NCBI RefSeq assembly: GCF_006088715.1
Contig: NZ_CP030772.1
Coordinates: 248,001-312,000 of the forward strand
Length of the DNA: 64,000 nucleotides
Direction of reading: 5' to 3'
From: Streptomyces sp. YIM 121038
GTDB taxonomy: Bacteria > Actinomycetota > Actinomycetes > Streptomycetales > Streptomycetaceae
The stretch's first letter is position 1. Each line of letters begins with the position of its first letter. Position numbers and translations under genes: made by a program. Shown here piece after piece: positions 38,085-47,202 of this stretch. The notes under the pieces were generated by a model. It worked only from the letters and a program-made list of their open reading frames with translations, made no database searches and was not told the origin of the DNA.

Positions 38085-39125
38085 AACGGGGCCTCACACC
38101 AGAAGGGAGAACACACCCGCCCAGCGAGCCCGTTAGGGCCGCGGAGAGCGGAAATCGCCTCACCATGGCCCCGGTCAGACCAGCTCACACAAGGCGCAGC
38201 CCACCCGCGCATTGACGCGGACACGACCTACGAAGTGCGCCCGGGAGATCGCTACAGCACACCGCAGCACCATCACCGCATCCGTGCGCATCCGCCCGCA
38301 CACGCCTCCACACGCCCACGCAGAAACGACACTGCACACTTGCGTGCACCACCCACACCGTGCCAACCACGTGCCGGGTCCGGCCACCGCGCCCCCGCGG
38401 GCGTCACCGGGGCCGGCAACGGCGGTTCCGGGTTCGCCTCAGTCAGCTGGACACCGGCCGTATAGCCCTGGCCCTGGCCTCAAACCAGGGAACACTCTCC
38501 ACCCGGTCACCCACCGGGTGACACCGGTGCAGCCTTACCGGTGGCAGAACAGACGAGGCACCCAGGCACTCAAGGGAGGCGTGGCATGGGAGGCTCGCGG
38601 TGCAGATGCGCCGTTCTGGCGCATCTCCCCCAAGAGCGTTCGCTGGCGGCAGCGGCAGCCCACGCTCTGAGTGGGAGTGTCTGCCGGGGGGGGAGCGGTA
38701 GCTTGAAGGTCCCGGGCCCTGGTGGTCGGTGTCCCTGACAGCACGGAACAAAAGGGCCCGGCCCCGTTTCGGGACATGTGGCCGCGTTCGGCTTCGGTGG
38801 CCTGGTAGCGGTAGGACTCCGTACCGGTCGGCAGGAGCGTCGCGCGGGAAGGTGATGCGGTCGGCGACAGCCGCGCGGAGCCTTGGGCCGGCGGGGGCTT
38901 TGACCAGCAGCTTTATACGGCTCCGGAGGATCCTCCAGTCTCCTTGGTCCACGTCTTCAGTACGGTTTTCGGCGCGAGTGCCCGCCCGTATCCGTCGAGC
39001 ACATCCTGCGCTGGTCCCACTGGCGCCGAAGAAGGCAGCACCAGGCCCGCCGCAGCCACTACAAACGACGCGGCCACACACCACCAGAAACTGCCCACCC
39101 GTCATAGAAAAGACCGTTGCAGTAT
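38085..39125. other. Intergenic region upstream of dxs, no supported gene
   Basis: About 1 kb without a gene I can support. Long frames exist on both strands but have random-looking composition and no recognisable motif. The first ~350 bp should contain the promoter of the terpenoid operon. No clear -10/-35 or operator can be assigned by eye. Confidence 0.4.
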
Positions 39126-39127
39126 TA

Positions 39128-40130
39128 CTGATCTCTTCGGGGTGTTGTCGGGTGGTGACGTTCCTTGATCCCTGCGGTAAGCCGGGACTATGCGGTATGC
39201 GCAGGGTGGAGGGCTGACTCCGGAGCGGCAGCGGTTCCGTGAAGGGATCCGGTTTGAGGCCGGTCAGCGGTTCGAGCGGGGTGAGAAGACCGCGGCGATC
39301 GCGAGGGAATTGCGGGTGAGTGAGCGGTCGGTGGAACGCTGGCGGCATGCGTGGCGGCACGGCGGCATGGGAGGTCTTGCCTCATCGGGGGCGGCGAAGC
39401 TGCCCAAGGTGTCCGATGGCCAGTTCGCCGCTCTGGAGGCTGAGCTGGCGCGGGGGCCGGCCGCACACGGCTGGGAGGACCAGCGGTGGAAGAAGGAGGT
39501 GTGGCCGCAGGTGGAACTATAGCGGCGACGCTCGGGGCCTACCTCGTGTTTGAGGACGAGGCCGGATTTGCAATGACGCCGTCCATCGCCCGCACCTGGG
39601 CCCGACGTGGCCACACGCCCGTGGTGCAGGTCCGGGGCCGGTCCTGGCGCCGCTACTCGATCGCCGCAATGTGCTGCTACAAGCCCGGCGAGACCTCAAG
39701 GCTGATCTTTCGGCCGAGGCGAAACCCGTCCCCCAATCGCTCCGGACGCAGGAGCTTCGACTGGTGCGACTACCGCGACCTGGCCGTGCGCGCGCACATC
39801 CAGCTCGGCGCCCCCATCGTGCTCGTCTGGGACAACTTGAGCACGCACAGAGCCGCCGCGCTACGCAAGTACGCCGATGCCCATGACTGGCTCACTATTG
39901 TCCACCTTCCCTCCTACGCGCCGGAGTTGAACCCGGTCGAGGGAGTGTGGTCGCTCCTGCGCAGAGGACCGCTGGCCAGCGTCGCCTTCACCGACGACGA
40001 CCACCTCGAACGTACCCTCCGCCGCGGACTACGGCACATCCAGCACCACCCCGAACTCATCGACGGATGCCTCGCCAGCACCGGACTCACCATCACCGAC
40101 TACCACCCGACAACACCCCGAAGAGATCAG
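39128..40130 (+). mobile_element. IS630-family element, flanked by TA
   Basis: Ends CTGATCTCTTCGGGGTGTTG (left) and its complement (right, to 40130) form a near-perfect inverted repeat of about 30 bp. TA precedes the left end (39126-39127) and follows the right end (40131-40132), as expected for IS630. Confidence 0.8.
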
Positions 40131-40133
40131 TAG
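39190..40133 (+). pseudogene. IS630-family transposase with internal deletion
   Basis: First part MRYAQGGGLTPERQRFREGI with helix-turn-helix EKTAAIARELRVSERSVERW. After HGWEDQRW the sequence jumps to KKEVWPQVE, skipping about 40 codons present in the relative at 57.0-58.1 kb (WTLERIKVLIGRRFHKTITL and following). The catalytic half is in another frame: FEDEAGFAMTPSIARTWARR, VLVWDNLSTHRAAALR, and PSYAPELNPVEGVWSLLRRG. The frame change itself may be programmed, as in other IS630 elements, but the deletion disables the protein. Confidence 0.78.
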
Positions 40134-41708
40134 TACTCCAGCAGCGGTTCGCTATCTGGCCTGGTCGAAGGCGTCGTCGGGAGTGTAGTGGTTTGGTCGT
40201 GGGTCGGGGGTGGTCTGGCCGGACCGCCCCTCCCACGTGTGGGTCAGGATTTGGCTGGCCGACTCCGGTGCCGACAGCCTTCCAAGGTGATCGACGAGCA
40301 TGCGGACGTGACCTGGGAGCGGGAACTCGACACTCTCTTCTTGCGCATTGGCCACCGCTTCGGCCGCGCGGACCTGCGGCGTCGGATGCGGGACTATGTG
40401 CGGGGGCTTCTCGCTCCCGTCAGCCGTAAAAACGGCTGGCAGCTGGCCGAGTTCGCCGGGCACCACACCCCTGATGGCTTCCAGCGGCTGCTGAACGCGG
40501 CGAACTGGGATGCCGACGACGTCCGCGACGACCTTCAGGCATACGTCGCCGAGCACCTCGGCGTAGACGGCGGGGTGCTCGTCATCGATGACACCGGCTT
40601 CGTCAAGAAGGGCACCACCTCCGCCGGGGTGCAGCGTCAGTACTCCGGCACCGCCGGCCGCACCGAGAACTGCCAGATCGGCGTCTTCGCCGCCTACGCC
40701 ACCACCCGCGGCCGCGCCCTGGTGGACCAGGAGCTCTACCTGCCCAAGTCCTGGACGGAGGACCGGGAACGCTGCCGGGCGGCGAAGGTCCCCGACGAAC
40801 GAGGCTTCGCCACGAAGGGCGAGCTGGCCAAGCGCCTGGTGCTGCGTGCTCTGGCCTCGGATCTCCCTCTTGCGTGGGTGGCTGCGGACTCCGCCTACGG
40901 GCAGGAGGGACGCTTTCGTCGCCTGATCGAGCAGTCCGGCCTCGGCTACGTGCTCGCAGTGCCCAAGTCCCAGCAGGTCTTCGGCCCGCGCATCGACTAC
41001 CTGTTTGCCCAGGCCCCCGGCGAGGCGTGGGAGACGATCTCGTGCGGTGACGGCGCCAAAGGACCAAGGCGCTACCACTGGGCGGCACTGGAGCTGCCCA
41101 CGGTGGCCGAGTTCGACTGCCAGGGCGAGGCCCCCGTACGCCGACGCTGGGCACTGGCCCGCCGCAGCATCAGCAAGTCCCAGGAGATCGCCTACTTCCT
41201 CGCCTACGCACCGCGGGAGACCACAGTGGCCGACCTGGTGAGGATCGCCGGGATGCGCTGGCAGATCGAGGAGTGCTTCCAGGCGGCAAAGAACGAGTGC
41301 GGCCTGGACCAGTACGAGGTCCGCCGCTACGTCGGCTGGTTCCGGCACATCACCCTGGCCATGCTCGCTCACGCCTACCTCGCGGTCATGGCAGCCGACG
41401 CGGCGGGAAAGGGGGGTGCAGAAACGCTTCCGGCACCCTGGCTCCGCTCACCGTGGCAGAAGTCCGCCGGCTCCTGGCACTTCGCCTCGGCCCGAACCGC
41501 CAAACCGGGCGGCCGCTTCGCACGCACGCTCTGAACTGGTCTCGCTGGCGCCGCAGACACCAGGCCGTCTCCCGCCGCTGCCACTACCAGCGACGACTCC
41601 ACACGTTGGAAGGGCGGTCCGGCCAGACCACCCCCGACCCACGACCAAACCACTACACTCCCGACGACGCCTTCGACCAGGCCAGATAGCGAACCGCTGC
41701 TGGAGTAC
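40133..41708 (+). mobile_element. IS701-type element with ~99 bp terminal inverted repeats
   Basis: Starting at TAGTACTCCA (40131) and ending at TGGAGTACTA (41710), the two ends are perfect inverted repeats for about 99 bp, with weaker similarity for another ~12. TA flanks both sides (40131-40132 and 41709-41710); the left TA is shared with the end of the IS630 element. Family IS701 members I know of have much shorter repeats. Confidence 0.82.
40287..41534 (+). CDS. IS701-family transposase, C-terminus frameshifted
   Basis: Frame opens inside the left repeat; I took GTG 40287 (VIDEHADVTWERELDTLFLR) as start because similarity to the family begins about there. DDE_5 core: LVIDDTGFVKKGTTSAGVQR, QYSGTAGRTENCQIGVFAAY, WVAADSAYGQEGRFRR, and RWQIEECFQAAKNECGLDQY with the catalytic Glu. 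After GAETLPA near 41437 the expected C-terminal block LTVAEVRRLLALRLGPNRQT and HALNWSRWRRRHQAVSRR is found in the next frame, so the final ~50 residues are replaced. It may still bind DNA but is probably defective. Confidence 0.8.
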   Translation: MIDEHADVTWERELDTLFLRIGHRFGRADLRRRMRDYVRGLLAPVSRKNGWQLAEFAGHHTPDGFQRLLNAANWDADDVRDDLQAYVAEHLGVDGGVLVIDDTGFVKKGTTSAGVQRQYSGTAGRTENCQIGVFAAYATTRGRALVDQELYLPKSWTEDRERCRAAKVPDERGFATKGELAKRLVLRALASDLPLAWVAADSAYGQEGRFRRLIEQSGLGYVLAVPKSQQVFGPRIDYLFAQAPGEAWETISCGDGAKGPRRYHWAALELPTVAEFDCQGEAPVRRRWALARRSISKSQEIAYFLAYAPRETTVADLVRIAGMRWQIEECFQAAKNECGLDQYEVRRYVGWFRHITLAMLAHAYLAVMAADAAGKGGAETLPAPWLRSPWQKSAGSWHFASARTAKPGGRFARTL

Positions 41709-41710
41709 TA

Positions 41711-42066
41711 AGTGCTTCGAGGCCCGCGTCGAACACACCGGCAGGAAGCCACTGGTCGGACGGTTCGGCGGGATCCCGCTGCGACGGGACAAGAAGACGG
41801 TCATCAACGACCGTCGGCTGGCCCCGGTCAACACCAAACGCAAGGAGCTGGTCACCCGGCTCCTCGCCGGACGGTGCGAGTCCTGCGGGCGGATCGACGC
41901 GGTGGAGGTCCACCACGTCGCCAAGCTCGCCGAGCTCGGACGATCGGGAACCCGGCCGCCGTGGGCAGATCTCATGGCTGCACGACACCGCAAAACCCTT
42001 GTGATCTGCGGAAGTTGTCATTCGGACATCCACGGCAAGAAGCCCGTCCCAGCACTCACGGAGTAG
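41711..42066 (+). pseudogene. Group II intron reverse transcriptase/maturase, C-terminal HNH fragment
   Basis: About 118 codons: KCFEARVEHTGRKPLVGRFG, then RLLAGRCESCGRIDAVEVHH, VAKLAELGRSGTRPPW and RKTLVICGSCHSDIHGKKP. This is the zinc-binding HNH endonuclease domain at the end of intron-encoded proteins, with C-x2-C, HH and C-x2-C...H pairs. The reverse transcriptase and X domains would lie upstream but are replaced by the IS701-type element. The stop at 42064-42066 is followed directly by intron domain V. Confidence 0.8.
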
Positions 42067-42073
42067 TCACCGG

Positions 42074-42107
42074 AAAGCGACGTGCGGTGAAAGTCGCATG
42101 CGTCGTT
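42074..42107 (+). ncRNA. Group II intron domain V
   Basis: AAGCGACG pairs with CGTCGTTT (the AGC triad at 42076-42078 faces GUU with one G-U pair). A 2-nt bulge, then TGCG/CGCA, is capped through GGTGAAAGTC by a GAAA tetraloop. This is the canonical 34-nt domain V fold. It follows the maturase stop by 7 nt, as expected. The 5' domains of the intron are absent, so it cannot splice. Confidence 0.75.
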
Positions 42108-42120
42108 TGGGCTGGGGGCC

Positions 42121-43113
42121 GTGGGAAAAGGACCTGCTCAGCAGGCACCTCGCCGACGGCCCACCAGTACTCTGCGGCACTCCACCGAAAAGCAGACCAA
42201 TGCCCGCCAACTCCATGCCCTGGACAGCCTGCTGAAGTCTGGTGCTCCGAAGTACGAAGACCCGGCCATCTCCTCCCGCGTCTACGCGATCGACCGCACG
42301 GGCTTCCGCGCGCTGCTGGATGAGGCCGCCGTCGGCGACACCCTCCGCATAGCGGACGCCGCGCGGCTGTTCCGCTCGACCAAGGACGTCATCCAGATCC
42401 GCGAAGTCCTCCAGCGGCGCGGCCTGCACCTGCACATCGCCACCGGCGCCTGGTCCGGCTTCGACCTGGCCGCCGACGACCCGCAGACCAAGCTCTTCGT
42501 CACCATGCTCGCCGGGGTCCTGGAGTTCCAGCGCGACATGATCTCGGAGAACACCAAGGAGGGCGTCGCCGCCGCCGAGGCCGCGGGCAAGACCCTGGGG
42601 CGCCCTTCCGCGCTGACCGACGCCCAGGCCGCCGAGGTGGCGCAGGCGTCCCGCAAGGGCGCCGCCATCAAGGCCCTCGCCCGCGCCTACGGCGTCTCCC
42701 CCAAGACCATCCGCCGGGTACTCAACGCCGCCGACGCCCGCGACACCGCAGCAGGCCCCAGCCTCCCGGCTGGCGACACTGAGGTCGGGGACCTGAGGCA
42801 GGCGCCCGATCCCGATCCCGAGCCCGAGCAGCCGCACATGGACGACGTACCTGGCCTGCTCTCCGAGCACCTCAAGGACACCCCGGACACCGCCGTTGGT
42901 GCAGCGCTACGCGGTGGGCGGACCATTCGCCGCGGACAGGGCTACTCGGTGCGCGTCACCGCCCCGCTCGCCCTCCACCAGGCCGTACTTGAGCAGTGCG
43001 CCGCTCTTGCCGGGGGCGGCGCTGTCCCGGCCGGGCGCAAGGCGTACCGCGCATACGCGGACCGGATCACCGCGGTCAGGGTGACCGCCGCCGCCCTGGC
43101 GTCGGTCCGGTGA
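42121..43113 (+). CDS. Serine recombinase (resolvase family), 5' end altered by intron
   Basis: 330 codons from GTG 42121. Resolvase domain: LRHSTEKQTNARQLHALDSL aligns with the usual YARVST... start and keeps the catalytic Ser candidate (R-H-S-T). Then DRTGFRALLDEAAVGDTLRI, and near 140 the helix ending EFQRDMISENTKEGVAAAEA with GKTLGRPSALTDA. A helix-turn-helix follows (IKALARAYGVSPKTIRRVLN). The C-terminal 120 residues are unlike classical resolvases. The residues before LRHST come from group II intron sequence, so the native first exon (the GYAR strand) is missing and activity is doubtful. Confidence 0.75.
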   Translation: MGKGPAQQAPRRRPTSTLRHSTEKQTNARQLHALDSLLKSGAPKYEDPAISSRVYAIDRTGFRALLDEAAVGDTLRIADAARLFRSTKDVIQIREVLQRRGLHLHIATGAWSGFDLAADDPQTKLFVTMLAGVLEFQRDMISENTKEGVAAAEAAGKTLGRPSALTDAQAAEVAQASRKGAAIKALARAYGVSPKTIRRVLNAADARDTAAGPSLPAGDTEVGDLRQAPDPDPEPEQPHMDDVPGLLSEHLKDTPDTAVGAALRGGRTIRRGQGYSVRVTAPLALHQAVLEQCAALAGGGAVPAGRKAYRAYADRITAVRVTAAALASVR

Positions 43114-43210
43114 CCGAGTACCGCGCCATCCTCCAGTTCGAGACCGGTGGCTTGGCTGACTGAGGCGCTGGGAGGCTGGATGCCGTGTTGCAGGCCGCTA
43201 GCCTGTCGGT

Positions 43211-44554
43211 ATGTCGGAGCGTGTGATGCCCAGTCGCCCGGACGGTCTGATCCCCCTGGATGCCGCGGACGCTCTGTGGGTCGATTTGACGGCCGACAGT
43301 GCCGTGCCGACGGCTTCTGGGGCATGCGCCTGCGCTCCTGCCCGTGCCCGGGCGGGGTACGTCTTGCTCGGCGGCCATGTGGTGGCGACGGTGCGGACGA
43401 GCGGCGGTCAGTGGAGTGTTCCGGAGGCTGAGGTGCGCCGGGCGGCTGCGGAGCTGAACGTGGTGGGGATGGACCGCCACGACCTTGTCCGCATCGGTCC
43501 GTTCCGTGGGGCGCCGAGGCAGGAGTGCCACGAGGGAACGCCGCTGCGTTGGCGCCAGTGCATCATGCGGGAACTGCAGGAGCCGGGCGGCCCCCAGCGG
43601 GCAGCACGACGCGAAGTCGGTCGGCCGCACCATCTGGCGGGGATCGACTGGCGACAGATACTCGTGGAGCAGACCCGCGACGGGACGCAGCGGACGTGGT
43701 GGCTGCCGCGCGCTGTGGTCAGGCTGCTGGATGCGGCCGGGCACGCCGAAGCGCAGTGGGTACAAGCCACGCGGAGCCGCCAGGCCAGCGCAGCCGTCGC
43801 CGAGCCGCCCTCCCACCCCCGGCAGGCCAAAGACGCCGACGGTCGGCAGACGCCGAGCCCCCAGGGCCCCGCCGCCTCACTGCGTCTCTACAACAGAGAA
43901 CTGGAAGGCCAGCTGTACTCGGTGCTCAGCAGGAACCCCGGCACCGCCCGCAGGGTGGCTGGGTGGGCGTGCGCAGTCTGCCGCGCCGCACCGGCCACCG
44001 TGCTCGACCACTGCCACGAACACGGCTACGTCCGCGCCCCCGTCTGCCAGTCCTGCAATACCCAGGAACGCCCCGACCACCTCTACAGCAACGACATCCG
44101 CGTGGCGAACCGCTACGACCGCCTCTTCCGTAGCGACACCGACACCTGGCTCCGCCACTGGCACCGCTGCCCCGGCTGCCGCGCACGCACCACCTTGCCC
44201 CTGCCCCACCTCGCCGCGTGGATCGCCTGCATAGCCTGCCGCTCGCTGCGCCCGACCCACCGCGCCCCCGGCGGGCGCAAGCCCTGCGGGGTCCTGCGCG
44301 TGTCCTGGACGGGCAGTCAGCAGGCGCCCCGTTCCTGCCTGCTTACGGTCGCCGTCGACCTCTGCCCCTCGGGCGAGCACCGTGTCCTGGCGCTAGTCCC
44401 CTACCGCGAAGCGGCCGAGCAGTTTCGCCTCTGGCTGGCCGAGACGGCCCCTGCCGTGGCCGCCGCGGCCGGCCCCGACCGCCTGGACGGCCTCCCTGCC
44501 CAGCCCCGGCCAGTCATCGCGGACACCAGCGGCGAGGGCCTGGCACTGTTCTGA
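43211..44554 (+). CDS. Endonuclease VII-like (recombination endonuclease) protein
   Basis: 447 aa. Residues ~255-290 contain CAVCRAAPATVLDHCHEHGY then VRAPVCQSCNTQERPDHL: two CxxC pairs around a DHCH motif, the zinc-dependent endonuclease VII fold. A second cysteine set, HRCPGCRART and IACIACRSLR, follows near 330-350. The N-terminal 200 residues are unrecognised. ATG 43211 has no strong ribosome binding site; ATG 43226 is an alternative. Such proteins are frequent on actinomycete plasmids and prophages, but the role here is unknown. It stands alone, followed by the 72-bp palindrome. Confidence 0.65.
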   Translation: MSERVMPSRPDGLIPLDAADALWVDLTADSAVPTASGACACAPARARAGYVLLGGHVVATVRTSGGQWSVPEAEVRRAAAELNVVGMDRHDLVRIGPFRGAPRQECHEGTPLRWRQCIMRELQEPGGPQRAARREVGRPHHLAGIDWRQILVEQTRDGTQRTWWLPRAVVRLLDAAGHAEAQWVQATRSRQASAAVAEPPSHPRQAKDADGRQTPSPQGPAASLRLYNRELEGQLYSVLSRNPGTARRVAGWACAVCRAAPATVLDHCHEHGYVRAPVCQSCNTQERPDHLYSNDIRVANRYDRLFRSDTDTWLRHWHRCPGCRARTTLPLPHLAAWIACIACRSLRPTHRAPGGRKPCGVLRVSWTGSQQAPRSCLLTVAVDLCPSGEHRVLALVPYREAAEQFRLWLAETAPAVAAAAGPDRLDGLPAQPRPVIADTSGEGLALF

Positions 44555-44751
44555 GCGGACACCGGGAGACCTGACACCCCAACGTCACCTGTCAGCTGCT
44601 GACCACCGACACGGTCGCCCCGCACGCCCCAGCTGTATGCGCAGCAGAGTTGGTGTCTGCCGTGCTGCCCGCGGCTGTCGCCAAGAGGAACTGTCCGGCG
44701 AGCAGATTCATCTGCTGCCTGATGCAGCAGATCCCAGCGGTGTCCTCTACC

Positions 44752-44823
44752 AGGCCGTTGGAGGAGATACGCCCGAAAGCCGCCCCGCGGGGCGGCTTTC
44801 GGGCGTATCTCCTCCAACGGCCT
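44752..44823. repeat. 72-bp perfect palindrome without spacer
   Basis: Arms of 36 bp (44752-44787 and 44788-44823) are exact reverse complements, meeting at CCCCGCGGGG. The core AAAGCCGCCCCG/CGGGGCGGCTTT looks like a terminator of the endonuclease VII-like gene, but the extra ~24 bp of perfect pairing on each side is unusual. Just upstream (44701-44732) lie overlapping small hairpins, AGCAGATtcATCTGCT and ATCTGCTGCctgatGCAGCAGAT. Confidence 0.9.
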
Positions 44824-45001
44824 ACAAGGGACATGACCCGAACGAGTACGTCCAACCGGGTGAATTCCGCGCCAAGATAAGCAGGTCAGGACGCTGAATT
44901 ACGCGGAGAGCACCTGGGTATTTCCGCCCCAGAGTGGCAGATGGTAGCTGAATGTGTACATGATGTTACGCGCCAGATTCCGGCGACCTCTGAGGTGAAA
45001 G

Positions 45002-45508
45002 TTGAACAGCTCCGTGAGTAATCAGCCCGTCATCCACGCCCCGTCCGGCACGCCGTCCTCCCATCGCCGACGCCGAGCTTTCGCCTCTCTGGCGGCAGTC
45101 GGTCTGGCGGTTGCCTCGTTCGGCACTCTCGGCGCGGCCCCCGCCAGTTCCGCCGCGCAGGTGTGCGGCGGAACGCTCGCTGACTGGCAGACTGTGGGTA
45201 TCCCCTCCAGCTACAACGGCGTACTGTCCTACGGCGACAGCAAGTACCCCGTCTCAGTGACTCTCCTCGCCGACCACGCCAACACCCTTGTGTTCGGCAA
45301 CCTCAGCAATTTCACTTCCTTGAATAGGAAGGTCTCCGTGAGGGACTTTGGCGGCCCCGCGCTCTTCTGGGAGAATGAACAGCGCACCGTGCAGTACCTC
45401 ATGCGCTCACCCGAATGCGCCAACGGAGGCACGCGCGTCACGTCCGCACGCCTCGGCGTAGGTCCACTGGGACATCAGGCTGCCGGAAAAGTCCAACGCA
45501 GTTTGTGA
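45002..45508 (+). CDS. Small secreted protein, function unknown
   Basis: 168 codons from TTG 45002, preceded by GAGG at a 6-nt spacing (an in-frame GTG at 45014 is the alternative). A twin-basic start RRRRAFASLAAVGLAVASFG and a hydrophobic core end at GAAPASSAAQ, a likely signal-peptidase site near residue 51. The mature part (~117 aa) has two cysteines (VCGGTLADWQ and PECANGGTR) that may form a disulfide. No family is recognised. A hairpin with an 11-bp stem follows at 45538-45582. Confidence 0.6.
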   Translation: MNSSVSNQPVIHAPSGTPSSHRRRRAFASLAAVGLAVASFGTLGAAPASSAAQVCGGTLADWQTVGIPSSYNGVLSYGDSKYPVSVTLLADHANTLVFGNLSNFTSLNRKVSVRDFGGPALFWENEQRTVQYLMRSPECANGGTRVTSARLGVGPLGHQAAGKVQRSL

Positions 45509-45537
45509 TACAGACGGCCTATGGCCGTTCACCACCT

Positions 45538-45582
45538 CACCTGCGGGCCTGTCTTCGACCCCGTCGAGCAAGCCCGCAGGTG
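45538..45582 (+). terminator. Hairpin downstream of the secreted-protein gene
   Basis: Stem CACCTGCGGGC/GCCCGCAGGTG (11 bp, perfect) around a 23-nt loop, 30 bp after the stop codon. No T-run, as is common in high-GC actinomycetes. Confidence 0.55.
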
Positions 45583-45678
45583 CACGGAAGGCTATTCAGA
45601 AAGAGTTGATCAGGGAGTATCACGAAAGTGGTGGTCGCCACTCAGTTGGCGTAGAGGTTTCTCGTTGATCTGATTGGC

Positions 45679-45755
45679 TTACGCTCGTTCGGCCGAGAGG
45701 CGGCCGTCGAAGGCGATGTCGAACGCGTTCATGGCCTCCTTCCAACGGCCTACCA
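45679..45755 (-). pseudogene. IS256-family transposase C-terminal scrap
   Basis: Minus strand encodes VVGRWKEAMNAFDIAFDGRL then SAERA and a stop, the usual last residues of mutator-type transposases. Everything upstream of it is missing. Confidence 0.5.
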
Positions 45756-45821
45756 CTGAGCCTGCTTGTTGATCCCGTCCTTAGTCACGAAGAGTCACAT
45801 TCGAAGAGCGAGAGGACGAGG

Positions 45822-45855
45822 AAGACCCGCGCCGTAGATCGGTGCGGGTCTTTTT
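45822..45855 (+). terminator. Rho-independent terminator
   Basis: AAGACCCGC, 13-nt loop, GCGGGTCTT followed by TTT. The strongest intrinsic terminator seen in the window. No plus-strand gene is recognisable immediately upstream (45600-45820 is IS256 debris and unassigned sequence), so it may be the relic of a lost gene. 45860-46180 also has no supported gene. Confidence 0.75.
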
Positions 45856-46183
45856 GTACTGAAGGGAGAGGGGGGACGGTGGTGTCTCTGAGTGGACAAC
45901 GGACAGGAGCGAAGGACCCCCCATAAACCAGGAATCGATCGATGAGGGAGGTGCCCGCCTTTACGCCGACAGCATCGCCACGCCTACGCCGCAGGCATTC
46001 ACCGTGGCCTCCCCGCCCAGGGCCCCGGCAAAGTCGTTGTCATGCGTGTGACTTTGACGGGTGAATGGCGCGGAATACTGAGCAGTATCTGGCGTCCTTC
46101 TCGGGCGTCGCGAGCAGTGCATGCGAACGCCGTCGCCCCAGGTCTCTCCCAGGGGCAACGGCGTTTCGGCTGGTGATCCTGTG

Positions 46184-47202
46184 TCACATGATGCCGATGA
46201 CGAGGTTTTCGCGGGCGGCTTCGACGATTTCCTTGGTGACGGTGGTCATCTGGTTGATTTCAAGGACCCGCTCGATCTGGTCGACGAGGCGGGTGGTGAG
46301 GCGGAAGTTGCCGTTGGTGGCGCGGGTGATGGCCGCGATGGCTTCGGTGGTGACGAAGTCGTCCGTGGCGCCGAGGCGGAGGTGGGGCCAGTGGCGGGCG
46401 AGGACGAAGGCCTGTTCGTCCACGGACAGGGGTTTGTAGTGGTGGACGAATCCGACGCGGGAGTAGAGCTGGGGGTAGCGGGCGAGGCGCTTTTCGATGC
46501 CGGGCATGCCGATCAGGATCAGGCCGATGCCGGTGCGGTCGTGGTGGTCTTGAGTCGGTCGGCCTCGTCGACGATGAGGAGTTCGGCGTGGCCGGCGGTG
46601 GTGCGTGTGCCGTAGGAGGCGACGGTGGGCAGAGGGTCGTTTTGGACGCGGCCGGTCTGCAGCATGAGTTCGACGGTCCAGCCGAGCCGGTCGCACAGGT
46701 AGGAGATCTCTTTGTCGAGGTGGGTGGGGGTGCTGTGGACCTTGGGGGTGTACAGCACCGCGCGGGCGGCCAGGGCATCACCGATGGACTCGTCGCCGCT
46801 CGAGGATCCGGCAGCGCGGCCGCCTGCCAGGTGCGGGGCGAGCTGGTCCCATTTGGTGTAGGCGCGGGCGGGCTCGGTCTTGCCGACGCCCGGGGCGCCG
46901 AAGCACAGGCCGACGTACCGTTTGCGGCGCACCGCGTCGGCGAACTCCAGGAACCGCCGGTGCTCCTTCGTCGCCATGATCGGAGCGGGGATGAGTGTTC
47001 GTGGCGGACTGCCCGTGCTCGGCGTGCCGGACACTTCCTGGCCGTCCCCGGGCGGCGGGGGACGGTCTGCGGCGTGCTGCAGCGTCGGGGCGGGGGCGGC
47101 TGGCTCGGTCGGATCCGGGTGCTCGCTTGCGTCACCGGCCCCGGCGGGGATCTCGTCTGGGGTGTCCACGCGGGGTGTCTGTCCCGGCCGTTGGGGCTTC
47201 AC
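46184..47202 (-). pseudogene. TniB-like transposition ATPase, frameshifted
   Basis: N-terminal Pro-rich tail, then RRFLEFADAVRRKRYVGLCF with Walker A GAPGVGKT and Walker B ELLIVDEADRLKT. The frame breaks near 46545: after RLKTT the next expected part is found in another frame as DRTGIGLILIGMPGIEKRLA, RYPQLYSRVGFVHHYKPL and TRATNGNFRLTTRLVDQIER. About 20 bases seem deleted. Such ATPases (TnsC/TniB type) direct integrase-type transposases to targets. Overlaps the start-side neighbour by 4 nt, indicating a two-gene transposition operon. Confidence 0.75.

Noticed and set aside
38443..39360. A 305-codon minus-strand open frame upstream of dxs
   Set aside because: It runs through the IS630 left end and transposase start, has no family-like segment and no plausible ribosome binding site.
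44701..44823. Linear-replicon telomere
   Set aside because: The palindromes lack the series of telomere-type hairpins and the typical GC-rich terminal motif, and genes continue on both sides.
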